Assembly (NCBI GenBank): GCA_003242895.1
Contig: QKMY01000054.1
Span: forward strand, 1 to 64,000
Length of the DNA stretch: 64,000 bases
Reading direction: 5' to 3'
From: Candidatus Margulisiibacteriota bacterium
GTDB taxonomy: Bacteria; Margulisbacteria; Riflemargulisbacteria; GWF2-39-127
The notes beneath the pieces are model-generated. The model was not told where the DNA came from and searched no databases. It saw only the letters and a program-made list of their open reading frames with translations. Positions 25,032 through 33,942 of this stretch are shown one piece after another. Within the stretch, counting starts at the first letter, position 1, and each line of letters begins with the position of its first letter. The position numbers and the translations under genes were made by a program.

Positions 25032-25052
25032 GAATTTAGTACATCTAAATTC
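25032..25052. promoter_or_regulatory. Inverted repeat in the hppA leader
   Basis: GAATTTAG-TACAT-CTAAATTC is a perfect 8+5+8 palindrome ending 27 bases before the hppA start codon. On the minus strand it overlaps a weak promoter-like pair (TTGAAT, 17 bases, TAAATA). It could be an operator or an mRNA hairpin controlling hppA independently of the upstream ech genes. Confidence 0.45.
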
Positions 25053-25116
25053 AATCTACCTCGCGTGAGTGATAGATTTTTATGACCAAACATGCGCTTT
25101 TTAGGATTGGTATCAA

Positions 25117-25437
25117 CTATGAAGCCATATTTACAGCAAGAACCGGATCCGTATAATGGTTATCCATATTCAGGCATTTTTTTGGGCAACTATCTACACA
25201 ATAATTACAGGTGATACACTTTAACGGATCAATATGCCATATTTTTCCAGCCCGATCTACTGAAATTGCTCCAGTCGGACATTTTTTCTGACAAAGAGTG
25301 CAATAGCTACATTGTTCCGCATCAAAAACAATTTTCCCTCTCGTATTGGCATACGATTCTCTTACTTGAAACGGATACATTGCCGTAGCTGGCTTGGTAA
25401 ATAAATTTTTAATAATAATTTTAGCAATATCGAACAT
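25117..25437 (-). CDS. echF: Ech-type hydrogenase subunit F (two-[4Fe-4S] ferredoxin-like, NuoI-related)
   Basis: The 106-residue protein carries two ferredoxin motifs: C43-x2-C46-x2-C49-x3-C53 and C74-x2-C77-x2-C80-x3-C84. The N-terminal part (FDIAKIIIKNLFTKPATAMYP) is the membrane-associated helix of NuoI/EchF-type subunits. It delivers electrons from soluble reduced ferredoxin to the hydrogenase module. It is the last of six genes in the exact order of echABCDEF, nine bases after echE. Confidence 0.92.
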   Translation of the reverse strand: MFDIAKIIIKNLFTKPATAMYPFQVRESYANTRGKIVFDAEQCSYCTLCQKKCPTGAISVDRAGKIWHIDPLKCITCNYCVDSCPKKCLNMDNHYTDPVLAVNMAS

Positions 25438-25446
25438 TAATAGTTA

Positions 25447-26526
25447 TCACCTTTCCGTACAGCTAATACACGGATCAATAGTCAATACTAGAACAGGCAC
25501 ATCAGCCAAATCACAACCTTGCAATGTTTTTGTGAGCGCCGGAACATTGGCAAAGGTAGGAGTTCTCACCCTCATTCGTTGCAAGTTCTTGGTACCATTA
25601 CCCTTTAAATAATAAACAACCTCACCTCGCGGTTGTTCAGTTCTTATGAAAATTTCACCATCCGGGTTACCGATAACTTTTACTTCGATAGGACCTTCTG
25701 GCATTGAATCAGCCATTTGTTTAATTATATCAATTGATTGAAAAATTTCCTTAATTCTCACAACACAACGTGCATAACTATCTCCGGCAGTCTCAATTAT
25801 AGGTTCAAAAACAATATCTTTATAAGACCCATAACCTAATACGCGAGCATCCTGACTAACACCACTTGCCCTTAACACAGGCCCAACTGCACCCAAGGAA
25901 TAAGCATCATCCTTCGAAAGCACACCAACACCTACGAGTCTATGTTTAACAGAATAGTCCGATATAAAAACATTCGTGACATCTTTAATCTCTTTCCTAA
26001 ACCCATCTAATTGCCCGATAATTCTCACCAATGTCTCGTTATCAATATCTTTTCTAACCCCACCGACTTTGCATGACCCAAAAATAACACGTCCACCAGT
26101 TGTTTCTTCAATAATATCGAGAACTTTTTCACGAATTTTCCAGCACATCATAAATAAATTTTCGAACCCAAGCGCATCAGCCATCAAGCCTAGCCACAAA
26201 AGATGACTATGAATTCTTGACATTTCTGACCATATAACCCTAAGAGATTTGGCTCTATCAGGGACTGTAATGTTCATCATACCCTCAACCCCGTGACAGT
26301 AAGTCATCCCATGAATAAAGCTGCAAATACCACAAATGCGCTCTGCAACGTATACCAGTTCAATAAAATCTTTTTTTTCAACTAACTTTTCAAGTCCTCT
26401 ATGAATAAACCCAATAGACGGAATAGCTTCGAGAACCCTCTCATCTTCAACAACTAGATCGAGGTGTATTGGTTCCGGCATTACCGGATGCTGAGGACCA
26501 AAAGGAATAATTGTACGTTTTGACAT
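25447..26526 (-). CDS. echE: Ech-type [NiFe] hydrogenase large subunit E
   Basis: The 359-residue protein is a NuoD-related hydrogenase catalytic subunit. All four Ni-Fe ligands are present: C65-G-I-C68 in AERICGICSF and C353-I-S-C356 in the terminal DPCISCTER. Complex I NuoD lacks these cysteines, so this is a true group 4 [NiFe] hydrogenase making or consuming H2. The protein ends three residues after the last ligand, so no C-terminal extension for protease maturation is visible, as in EchE. GAGGA precedes the ATG. Confidence 0.95.
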   Translation of the reverse strand: MSKRTIIPFGPQHPVMPEPIHLDLVVEDERVLEAIPSIGFIHRGLEKLVEKKDFIELVYVAERICGICSFIHGMTYCHGVEGMMNITVPDRAKSLRVIWSEMSRIHSHLLWLGLMADALGFENLFMMCWKIREKVLDIIEETTGGRVIFGSCKVGGVRKDIDNETLVRIIGQLDGFRKEIKDVTNVFISDYSVKHRLVGVGVLSKDDAYSLGAVGPVLRASGVSQDARVLGYGSYKDIVFEPIIETAGDSYARCVVRIKEIFQSIDIIKQMADSMPEGPIEVKVIGNPDGEIFIRTEQPRGEVVYYLKGNGTKNLQRMRVRTPTFANVPALTKTLQGCDLADVPVLVLTIDPCISCTER

Positions 26527-26529
26527 AAT

Positions 26530-26928
26530 TTAGTCCTCTCTACTTTCATTCACACCTTGCTCGATTACAGATGCACCAACAACTGATTTACCTGTATTAA
26601 AAGGTGTTTTGATAGCTGTTTTATAAAAATTGCCGTTAAAATTAATGTTTATATTACTTACATTCACACCAAAAAGATCATGTATCTCGTTCTCATAAAC
26701 AAAAGCACCCCAATAAATACCGCTGATACTTGGAACTTCTGCATCATCTTTAATAGTAATTCGATAGTTTACAAACTGATAATCTTTATCAAAAGAATAA
26801 TTGATTTCAAGATCATCAAGCTTGGTACAGCCAACCTGAACAAGGCGATAACCATTGTTAGCCATTTCCGTAACCTTAGCTAAAAGGTCGATAGTTTCAA
26901 TCTCAATCATTTGTTCTTTATCTGACAT
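26530..26928 (-). CDS. echD: Ech-type hydrogenase subunit D (NuoC-related)
   Basis: The 132-residue protein has the short form of the 30-kDa complex I subunit fold. The diagnostic segment near the middle reads YWGAFVYENEIHDLFGVNV, matching the E-x-x-D-x-F-G signature. It helps dock the large subunit to the small subunit. ATG 26928 is preferred because AAGGA lies seven bases upstream; the ATG at 26961 would overlap the end of echC and has no ribosome binding site. Its place between echC and echE fits the canonical order. Confidence 0.85.
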   Translation of the reverse strand: MSDKEQMIEIETIDLLAKVTEMANNGYRLVQVGCTKLDDLEINYSFDKDYQFVNYRITIKDDAEVPSISGIYWGAFVYENEIHDLFGVNVSNININFNGNFYKTAIKTPFNTGKSVVGASVIEQGVNESRED

Positions 26929-26950
26929 ATTATTATCCTTAACAACTATA

Positions 26951-27382
26951 TTATTTAGCATTTAATTTCTTATATTTTTCATCGAGCACTCCGAGAGCTT
27001 TAACAACGCCATCGATTATCGATTCCGGTCTTGCTGCGCATCCCGGCACATAGACATCTACGGGAATTAACTTATCCGCGCCACCCATAACGTTATAGCA
27101 TTCGCTGAAAATTCCTCCTGAAATAGCACAAATGCCTACAGCAATAACTACCTTTGGTTCGGGCATTTGATTATAGATATTCTCAATAACCGTCTTATTT
27201 TTCTCATTGACTGATCCGGTAACTAAAAAAAGGTCTGCCTGTTTTGGATTGCCGGTATTAATAACTCCAAATCGTTCAACGTCATATACTGGGGTTAAGC
27301 AGGCAAGCACTTCAATATCACAACCGTTGCAGCTTGACGCATCATAATGTATAAGCCATGGGGATCTCTTTAAATATGACAT
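26951..27382 (-). CDS. echC: Ech-type hydrogenase small subunit C (NuoB-related)
   Basis: The 143-residue protein binds the proximal [4Fe-4S] cluster through C18-x2-C21, C85 (AVGICAISGG) and C115 (VPGCAARPE), the NuoB/EchC pattern. It passes electrons from EchF to the Ni-Fe site in EchE. ATG 27382 gives the proper N-terminus (MSYLKRSPWLIHYDASSCNGC), with GAGG upstream and 17 bases to the previous stop. A longer start at 27484 would overlap echB and add an atypical segment. Confidence 0.93.
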   Translation of the reverse strand: MSYLKRSPWLIHYDASSCNGCDIEVLACLTPVYDVERFGVINTGNPKQADLFLVTGSVNEKNKTVIENIYNQMPEPKVVIAVGICAISGGIFSECYNVMGGADKLIPVDVYVPGCAARPESIIDGVVKALGVLDEKYKKLNAK

Positions 27383-27399
27383 AACCGGATTAACCTCAA

Positions 27400-28251
27400 T
27401 TATAAAATAAACATCAGAACAAGAATATTCCCTAATCCAAAAACCAAAGCAACAATCCATGATGATTTCAACATAAACTGCCATTTGACCCTAGCATAAC
27501 TATTATCTATAAATATTTCCAGAAAATAAGTTGCCAGGCCAACAATAATCGCGAGAATTGGATTAAAAGAAAAAAACAAATAAACAATACCAAGAATGAA
27601 TACTTTCTCGTACCAATGTGATATCTCTATTAAACCTAAGGTTTTTCCAGAGAATTCGGTAGTAATTCCGCTAATCAGTTCCTGATGTGCGTGATGTGAC
27701 ATCGATAGATCGAAGGGAGATTTTCTGAATTTAATAGTGATAACATAGAGCAATCCGATAAATATTCCAAGTAAATAGATTATCATAGGACCTTTAAACA
27801 TAACAATCTGACTGACATTAAAACTTTTTGTTACCATATACATACCTATGACGGTAAAAAGCATCATTGGTTCATACGACATTATCTGGATAAGCTCCCG
27901 GTTCGCACCAACATGACTATAAGGAGAGCTGGTTTTGAAGCCGCCGAGAACAAAGAAAATATCAGCTAAGGTTAAGGCAAAAAATATTAAAAGAAGATCT
28001 CCGCCAGTAAAAAACAAAGCACCGACAAAAACGACGAAAATCAAATAGAAAAAAACGAAATAGTTTTGTGATCTTCTCACTGCAAGATTCTCTTTTTGAA
28101 AAAGCTTTCGCACATCGTAGAATGGCTGAAGTAATGGAGGTCCAACCCGACGCTGCATTCTTGCAGATATCCGTCGATCAATACCAGTCAAAAATCCACC
28201 AATTAACGGCGCAAAAAATATATAAGAAATTATTATGATTAATAGCTTCAT
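27400..28251 (-). CDS. echB: Ech-type hydrogenase membrane subunit B (NuoH-related)
   Basis: The 283-residue protein has about eight membrane helices and the NuoH/EchB signatures: GIDRRISARMQRRVGPPLLQPFYDVRKLFQKE in the first cytoplasmic loop, and an acidic/His loop (SPFDLSMSHHAHQELISGITTEFSG). It anchors the soluble arm and forms part of the ion path. The start overlaps echA by four bases (ATGA), showing translational coupling. Confidence 0.93.
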   Translation of the reverse strand: MKLLIIIISYIFFAPLIGGFLTGIDRRISARMQRRVGPPLLQPFYDVRKLFQKENLAVRRSQNYFVFFYLIFVVFVGALFFTGGDLLLIFFALTLADIFFVLGGFKTSSPYSHVGANRELIQIMSYEPMMLFTVIGMYMVTKSFNVSQIVMFKGPMIIYLLGIFIGLLYVITIKFRKSPFDLSMSHHAHQELISGITTEFSGKTLGLIEISHWYEKVFILGIVYLFFSFNPILAIIVGLATYFLEIFIDNSYARVKWQFMLKSSWIVALVFGLGNILVLMFIL

Positions 28252-30131
28252 ATAAGTGTTATCCCAAACATAATTACTAAAAATATACTCGTTAAAATAA
28301 CGGCGATTTTTGAAAGTTTTGCTTCACCAAAAAAAGGTTCCAAATAATAATTACCTAAATGTATTTCCTGAACTTGTCCTAATGACCCGAGAAATTGTGT
28401 GTTCGGGGTAATGTTCGCACCATTCATATTTGTATCTACCAATTTTACTTTTTTGGTATAAGCCAGAAAACTAAAGGGGAATAGCATTACCAATACAAGC
28501 ATAATCGACATAATAATGAGATTACCGCCTCCCATTGATGTCGTCTGTCCATAGACACTGATGACATAAGGTTCGATAAGTATCATAGACAGGAAGGGAA
28601 AAACTGCACAAACGGCAATAGTAAAAAATGCTAATACATAAAGAGCTAACCACTCTTCTTTGCTAATTGTGTTTTCAATAACTTCACGGATATTTACTAC
28701 ACTTATTAACTTGCCCATCCACTTAACCCAGAAAACCATTGTAGCGGCACTTCCAAAAACTACCAGCGCTGCTAAAACCGGACTAACATCAATAAGGGCT
28801 TTTAATACCGCCCACTTACTTATCAACATACCAAACGGGGCGACAAACATACCAGCCATACCAATAAGCATCATAATTGCTACTTTAGGCATACTGATGA
28901 TTAGGCCATCCATATTTTCGATATTCTTACTGCCAATCTTCTGCTCAACAACTCCTACGCACAAGAAAAGAAGACATTTCGCTATGGCATGGAAAATCAC
29001 GAGCAAAATACCCGCCCAAACCGCTTCATAGGTGCCGATACCCGCACAGACTACAATCAACCCTAAATTAGCAATGGTAGAGTAAGCCAATACCTTTTTG
29101 GCATTGCTCACAGAAATCGCCATCAATGAAGCAAGAAGGAAGGTGGTTCCGCCCACCAATGCAACCATATACCCGGCCCAGGTACCCATCATTAAAGGGG
29201 CAAGTTTCAACATAATATAGACGCCCGCCTTAACCATCGTACTTGAGTGAAGCAGTGCAGATACTGGCGTGGGAGCTACCATCGCGCCCACCAACCAGGA
29301 AGAAAACGGCATCTGAGCGGACTTCGTAATACCGGCAAAGCTTATAAGAACAGCCGGAACAATAACAACAATACTGCCTAAAGCCAGCATTTTGTCGAGC
29401 TCAACAACTCCGGTAGAAAAATAAAGATAAACAATTGCTATTGCAAAAGCAAGACCACCCAGCAAATTCATGACTAATGCTCGCAAGGAGTTCTCGATTG
29501 AAATGTCAGTCTTCTTGTAGCCAATTAACAGGAATGAACACAAGGTTGTAATTTCCCAGAAAAAATAAAGCCAGATTAAGTTATTAGAAAACACAATACC
29601 AAACATGGCAGATAAGAAAAGGAACAAGACAAAGAAAAAGAAACGACTTCGATCTTGCAACTCCGACTTATCATGGCTATGAAGGTCTTTCATGTACCCT
29701 AAGGCATAAACGCAGATTAAGCTGCCAATAATGCCAATAATAAGCGCCATTATAATGGAGAACTTATCAACAAACAGATTATGCTCCGGGTTAATAAGAT
29801 GTCCGGTAGTAAGTTCGAAATAGCTAATAATAAGACATTGTAAGGCAATTAACAACGAAATAAGATATTTTTTGTGTTTAATCCCAACATAAAAAACATA
29901 AATTGCCAGGACTATTTCTATCGCCAGCATTGCATTAGTTATTAAGTGCGATTCTAATTTAAAAAATATTGCATCATGGGCAAAATTAATATAAAGGAGA
30001 TAGATTGATGCGGCTGAAATAGCGGCTGCGGCTACCTTAACAATAATACTTCGCAGTTTATCATTTGAAACTAAAAGTAATAGGGTCGCAGTTAAAAAAG
30101 GAAATATTATTAAAAACAACAATAAATTCAT
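28248..30131 (-). CDS. echA: Ech-type hydrogenase ion-pump subunit A (NuoL/MrpA-related)
   Basis: The 627-residue protein has 14 or more membrane helices and the proton-antiporter fold of NuoL. The conserved SSMVKAGVYIMLKLAPL and FHAIAKCLLFLCVG segments hold the key lysines, and an acidic helix lies near FFFWEITTLCSFLLIG. It is the ion-translocating subunit driven by ferredoxin-dependent H2 formation. It is first in the operon, and a promoter-like pair lies 46-74 bases upstream. Only one antiporter-like subunit is present, as in true Ech enzymes. Confidence 0.92.
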   Translation of the reverse strand: MNLLLFLIIFPFLTATLLLLVSNDKLRSIIVKVAAAAISAASIYLLYINFAHDAIFFKLESHLITNAMLAIEIVLAIYVFYVGIKHKKYLISLLIALQCLIISYFELTTGHLINPEHNLFVDKFSIIMALIIGIIGSLICVYALGYMKDLHSHDKSELQDRSRFFFFVLFLFLSAMFGIVFSNNLIWLYFFWEITTLCSFLLIGYKKTDISIENSLRALVMNLLGGLAFAIAIVYLYFSTGVVELDKMLALGSIVVIVPAVLISFAGITKSAQMPFSSWLVGAMVAPTPVSALLHSSTMVKAGVYIMLKLAPLMMGTWAGYMVALVGGTTFLLASLMAISVSNAKKVLAYSTIANLGLIVVCAGIGTYEAVWAGILLVIFHAIAKCLLFLCVGVVEQKIGSKNIENMDGLIISMPKVAIMMLIGMAGMFVAPFGMLISKWAVLKALIDVSPVLAALVVFGSAATMVFWVKWMGKLISVVNIREVIENTISKEEWLALYVLAFFTIAVCAVFPFLSMILIEPYVISVYGQTTSMGGGNLIIMSIMLVLVMLFPFSFLAYTKKVKLVDTNMNGANITPNTQFLGSLGQVQEIHLGNYYLEPFFGEAKLSKIAVILTSIFLVIMFGITLI

Positions 30132-30176
30132 AAGTCACAATACTTTTTCTGATAATTATTTTTGGAACCGTTTATT

Positions 30177-30205
30177 ATTTTAATACATCAGAAGTAATCC
30201 TGCAA
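30177..30205 (-). promoter_or_regulatory. Likely promoter of the ech operon
   Basis: On the minus strand TTGCAG (30205-30200) is followed after 17 bases by TAAAAT (30182-30177), about 46 bases before the echA start codon. The -35 match is weak, the -10 good. I see no terminator between the upstream glutamine amidotransferase gene and this site, so read-through is also possible. Confidence 0.4.
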
Positions 30206-30251
30206 GACCAAATATATTTTTTCTTTTTCGAATCAACTCCTTTGGACATTA

Positions 30252-30956
30252 TCAGGAATTAAGTATCTCCAGGTTCGTCAACAACCGAACCATCTGTTGA
30301 TTTGCAGAAATGAGGTTATCCTTATTTTCTTCACTGACTATCGAGGCTTCCGGCTGTATATAGCTGGAAGTAACGAGCTCTTCCCGACAATTTTCGATTA
30401 GATTGTGCAGGCTCTGGGAAGACGCTTCCAAGTGGAATTGCAACCCCAGGACTCTATTCTGATAAATAAAGGCCTGGTTCACACAGGCCTCACTCTGAGC
30501 TAGACGCTGGGCCCCAACCGGGATTTCAAAGGTATCGCCATGCCAATGGAAGGCCATAAACGTATCAGGAAAACTACTAAACATCGGAGACTGACGTCCT
30601 TGCGCTGTAAGATTCACCTGAAACCACCCGATCTCCTTGCAGGTATTGCGTTTTACTTCAGCACCCAAAACAGCGGCAATCAGTTGGGCACCCAAACAAA
30701 TCCCGAGAACAAGCTTGTTACTATCGATGGCCTGTTTAATAAACGCTTTCTCCTGCGCAAGCCATCCATACCGGTCTTCATCATAGACCCCCATCGGCCC
30801 TCCCATTACGATTAGCCAGTCAAAGGTATCCTGAGCGGGAAATGTATCTCCCCGATACAACAGCGTGGACGACAAAGTATTATTGCTCTCTCTGGCCCAC
30901 AGGCTAATCATGCCGGGGCCTTCGAACGGTACATGCTGTAAATAGTGAATTCTCAT
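30252..30956 (-). CDS. Class I glutamine amidotransferase (GMP synthase-like, stand-alone)
   Basis: The 234-residue protein has the class I GATase catalytic triad: the nucleophile Cys in LGICLGAQL, the His in LGLQFHLE and its following Glu. It also has the oxyanion segment MGGPMGVY. No synthetase domain follows, so the acceptor is unknown; related stand-alone proteins act on diverse amines or as gamma-glutamyl hydrolases. It stands between the V-ATPase and ech operons on the same strand, 77 bases after ntpK, and might be transcribed from the V-ATPase promoter. TAGGAG precedes the ATG. Confidence 0.88.
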   Translation of the reverse strand: MRIHYLQHVPFEGPGMISLWARESNNTLSSTLLYRGDTFPAQDTFDWLIVMGGPMGVYDEDRYGWLAQEKAFIKQAIDSNKLVLGICLGAQLIAAVLGAEVKRNTCKEIGWFQVNLTAQGRQSPMFSSFPDTFMAFHWHGDTFEIPVGAQRLAQSEACVNQAFIYQNRVLGLQFHLEASSQSLHNLIENCREELVTSSYIQPEASIVSEENKDNLISANQQMVRLLTNLEILNS

Positions 30957-31033
30957 TTGATACTCCTACTAATATTATAGAAAAAGCTGACATATCTGCC
31001 GGTTATTTGTTAGCCTAATATTACGAGAAAAAA

Positions 31034-31474
31034 CTACACTTTTGGCAGGGCAGTTAAAGAAAATACCATAACAAAAAGGGCTACCGTTTCTATGATACCG
31101 AGAACCATAATATAGTTGGCAAATCCTTTTCCTGACTCAACCATTGCATCTGCTGCACTGGCGCCCGCTTTCCCCTGCATCCAGGCCGATAAGGCCAAAG
31201 CTATACCCGCAACCAGGCCTATGAGCATTTGATAAGGGTACGTCTCCGGGGGCAAATTGGCAGTTTTTATTGCGTTACGCAGGATCATTCCGTATATTGT
31301 CTGCGATAACGGAGCGCCGACAAAAGCGATTAAAATGAACGGAGCAGCCTTGTTCTGCATAAACGCTTTCTTCCAGGCACCAATAGCCGCCATCCCTGCA
31401 ACTCCAGTCCCCATAGCTGAACCAACTGCTGCTATTGTTAAGGACAATCCCATATCACCTAGCCCACTAATCAT
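31034..31474 (-). CDS. ntpK: V-type ATPase rotor ring subunit K
   Basis: The 146-residue proteolipid has four membrane helices (two hairpins fused), as in NtpK. Candidate ion-binding residues match the Na+-type ring of Enterococcus: S57-Q58 in PLSQTIYG, Q100 in AWMQGK and E129 in GIIETVAL (T64/Q65/Q110/E139 there). This suggests Na+ rather than H+ coupling, which is an inference from alignment by eye. It is the last gene of the V-ATPase operon, with AGGAGGAAG before the ATG. Confidence 0.93.
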   Translation of the reverse strand: MISGLGDMGLSLTIAAVGSAMGTGVAGMAAIGAWKKAFMQNKAAPFILIAFVGAPLSQTIYGMILRNAIKTANLPPETYPYQMLIGLVAGIALALSAWMQGKAGASAADAMVESGKGFANYIMVLGIIETVALFVMVFSLTALPKV

Positions 31475-31501
31475 ATTTTCTTCCTCCTTTTAATATTAAT
31501 A

Positions 31502-33322
31502 CTATTCATTATTCTCACCCTTTTGTTCTCTTTCGTGCTCAATGCCATCAAATGGTTGATAATACTTTCCATTCCAGGATATCCCCAAATGTCCGGAAAA
31601 TTCCAGCATATTAAGCCTGATCCCATGCACAATTACAGCCATAAATCCCAGAATGATATTTAAACTATGGCCCAGAAACAATATTGTTGCAGCAATTAAG
31701 CCGCTGACAACACTATCTACGCCTCCGGCTAAGGCCATCTCATTAAAACTGGCAGACATTATTGCCGAGGCATACCCTACAGCAAAAAGCCGCAAATAGG
31801 AGACAACATCGGAGAAAGAGCTAATGACGTCAAGAATCAAATTAGGAAGTATCGAAACGCTCCCTTTGATAATATTTTTTTGAAAATTTGCGAATATGAG
31901 AACAAGTCCAATTCCTGTAATTAAGAGACCCCCGCCATAAGCCGGAAACGGATTTCCAAGGACCAGTGTACCGGCGGCAAAGAACATTCCCCAGATTATC
32001 GAGATCCAGCCAAGTTGGGCCAGGACCTTTATAGAATTAGCAATACGCAATCCTTTTAATATATGTGCTATTGTTAATTGTATCGCTCCCAACAGAAAGC
32101 AGAGGGAGATAATATTGTCTCTGCTACCTTCCGAAAAACTGCTTAATTGAGCAATAATAAGGCTATTAAAAAAAGGCAGCTGAGCGATTTTTTCAAAGCC
32201 AAACCAGGACCCGGTAATTGCTCCCCAGATTATGGTCAAAATACTCAGCGTGTACAAAAGGAAAAAAGGTTCGGAAGGGGCGGTTTTATACTTTTGCCTC
32301 ACCAGAAAGGTTATGCCCAGAAACAACAGCCCATACCCGGCATCGCCAATTAGCATCGCAAAGAAAATAGAAAAAAAGATAAGGAAAACCAGGCTGACAT
32401 CATGTTCATCGTAGCCGGGGAATGTATTCATGAACTTAAAGATAGGATCAATAATTCTTATCCATTTAGGATTGGTAATGTACACAGGCGTGTCGCTTAC
32501 ATCATCAGGCGGCTCAATAACATAGCCTGCCGCCGATTTTTCGGCCACTTCAATTATGACTTTCAAAAACTTTTCCGGGCAATAACCCTGAACATAAGAA
32601 AATTGGCTTTCTTCATGCATGCCATGTTTAACTTGTAGCAGCTTCAGGTTAGCCTGCATTTTTTTTTTATAGTGCTGCAACCCGGGAAAATAAGCTGCAT
32701 TCGCAGTAAAATAATCAAATATTCCCTGTTGGGCCACACTGATCTTTTCCAGGTCAGCTTTGAGTTTCTGATATGATATTTCAGGCAATTCGATTTTCTC
32801 AAAAGGGAGAACCGAAGGTTCTTTATAACAGATTTCGACAAACCATATGAGATGTTTTTCTTTTTTAATCGTTATGATGGGCGCAGTGCCTTTGATCCTC
32901 TTATATTCGTCAGGGGAGGTTTTATAGAAAGAAAGAAAGATTCCTTTTTGCTCAAACCGCTTAATGTCTTCAAGGGAAACAGTTCCCCACCCGGAATACC
33001 AGTTGAGCTGAGCTTCCAAGGTTTTTCTAAGGGAATCCAGTTCTTCAAGCTGGCTATGCTTATTAGCGATCGTGCGTGAGAGCTCAACATACGCGGCATC
33101 CGAACTATCGCGAACACTGCCTAGCTTGTGGTTATAAGGAGTAAGAATTGAAATTGCTCTGTCTACAATAGTAAGTTGCTCTACTACGGTATTGATATCG
33201 CAGGAAACCGGGGACTGGCTGGGCTTAATGTGCAAGACGCCGGCAGTTCTAAGCTGCTGAATAAAAGAGTCCCGCTCTTTTTCAGTAACTATCAATGTTA
33301 GTTTTTTCATTTTTTCTATCAT
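31502..33322 (-). CDS. ntpI: V-type ATPase subunit I (stator a-subunit)
   Basis: The 606-residue protein has an N-terminal cytoplasmic coiled-coil half (about 1-310) and a C-terminal half with eight membrane helices, the layout of V-ATPase a/I subunits. The stretch DVISSFSDVVSYLRLFAVGYASAIMS contains the essential arginine of the ion half-channel (SYLRLF), and the final GHSLNIILGFMAVIVHGIRLNMLEF is typical. It forms the interface with the K ring. The gene is three bases downstream of ntpD. Confidence 0.93.
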   Translation of the reverse strand: MIEKMKKLTLIVTEKERDSFIQQLRTAGVLHIKPSQSPVSCDINTVVEQLTIVDRAISILTPYNHKLGSVRDSSDAAYVELSRTIANKHSQLEELDSLRKTLEAQLNWYSGWGTVSLEDIKRFEQKGIFLSFYKTSPDEYKRIKGTAPIITIKKEKHLIWFVEICYKEPSVLPFEKIELPEISYQKLKADLEKISVAQQGIFDYFTANAAYFPGLQHYKKKMQANLKLLQVKHGMHEESQFSYVQGYCPEKFLKVIIEVAEKSAAGYVIEPPDDVSDTPVYITNPKWIRIIDPIFKFMNTFPGYDEHDVSLVFLIFFSIFFAMLIGDAGYGLLFLGITFLVRQKYKTAPSEPFFLLYTLSILTIIWGAITGSWFGFEKIAQLPFFNSLIIAQLSSFSEGSRDNIISLCFLLGAIQLTIAHILKGLRIANSIKVLAQLGWISIIWGMFFAAGTLVLGNPFPAYGGGLLITGIGLVLIFANFQKNIIKGSVSILPNLILDVISSFSDVVSYLRLFAVGYASAIMSASFNEMALAGGVDSVVSGLIAATILFLGHSLNIILGFMAVIVHGIRLNMLEFSGHLGISWNGKYYQPFDGIEHEREQKGENNE

Positions 33323-33324
33323 TA

Positions 33325-33933
33325 TTACACCGGATACGCCGATTTCTTTTGAATTTTTGATTTGGCAATCTTTCCCTTAGCGACTGCGGCTGTCTGGACA
33401 TCGCCCAAATAGATACCTATTTTCTTTATATGATCTTTTGTCTGAGGTATCTTTACCTTTTCAAAAAGATTAACCCGTTGAGTCGTAATCCTTAGCTCGT
33501 CCTGAACCAGGGCAAGTTGCTTATCGAGTATTTCCAGCTTAACACTAAGCACCATCCTTTGCTTGAGGACCACTATCCCTGTATCTACCCAAAGTGGAGT
33601 ACCATAAAAATCGTAGTCCAGCACTTCGAACTCCATACCGGCAAAGGTTGGCACATCAATTCCTGCTATATTGCCGGTTCTGGTAATTACCGACTTTACA
33701 CTAAGAAGCTCTTCAATTCCGGCATTTTCACTGAAAACATCAATCCACGCAGAAAGCTTCGTTTCTAATTCGGTCTTTTCTGCCCGCACTTGCCCAGCCA
33801 AGTGAATTATTTTTATGATCTCTGCCTGCAACTGCTGCTTTTTGAGCAATAGCGTCGGAAGGTACTGATTATACCGTTTGAGAGCATCTTTCTGTTTTTT
33901 TAATTCGTTCTTAGTTAGTTTTATTTTTTCCAT
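33325..33933 (-). CDS. ntpD: V-type ATPase subunit D (central rotor shaft)
   Basis: The 202-residue helical protein fits the D subunit. An N-terminal coiled-coil helix (KIKLTKNELKKQKDALKRYNQYLPTLLLKKQQLQ) and a C-terminal helix (ALVQDELRITTQRVNLFEKVKIPQTKDHIKKI) form the antiparallel shaft that rotates in the A3B3 head. The tail is basic (GKIAKSKIQKKSAYPV). Subunit F, which normally caps D, is not encoded in this operon. It lies nine bases after ntpB. Confidence 0.9.
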   Translation of the reverse strand: MEKIKLTKNELKKQKDALKRYNQYLPTLLLKKQQLQAEIIKIIHLAGQVRAEKTELETKLSAWIDVFSENAGIEELLSVKSVITRTGNIAGIDVPTFAGMEFEVLDYDFYGTPLWVDTGIVVLKQRMVLSVKLEILDKQLALVQDELRITTQRVNLFEKVKIPQTKDHIKKIGIYLGDVQTAAVAKGKIAKSKIQKKSAYPV

Positions 33934-33942
33934 TATTAACTT

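Noticed and set aside
25117-30131. Respiratory complex I fragment
   Set aside because: The large subunit has all four Ni-Fe cysteines, which complex I lacks, and the gene set and order match echABCDEF.
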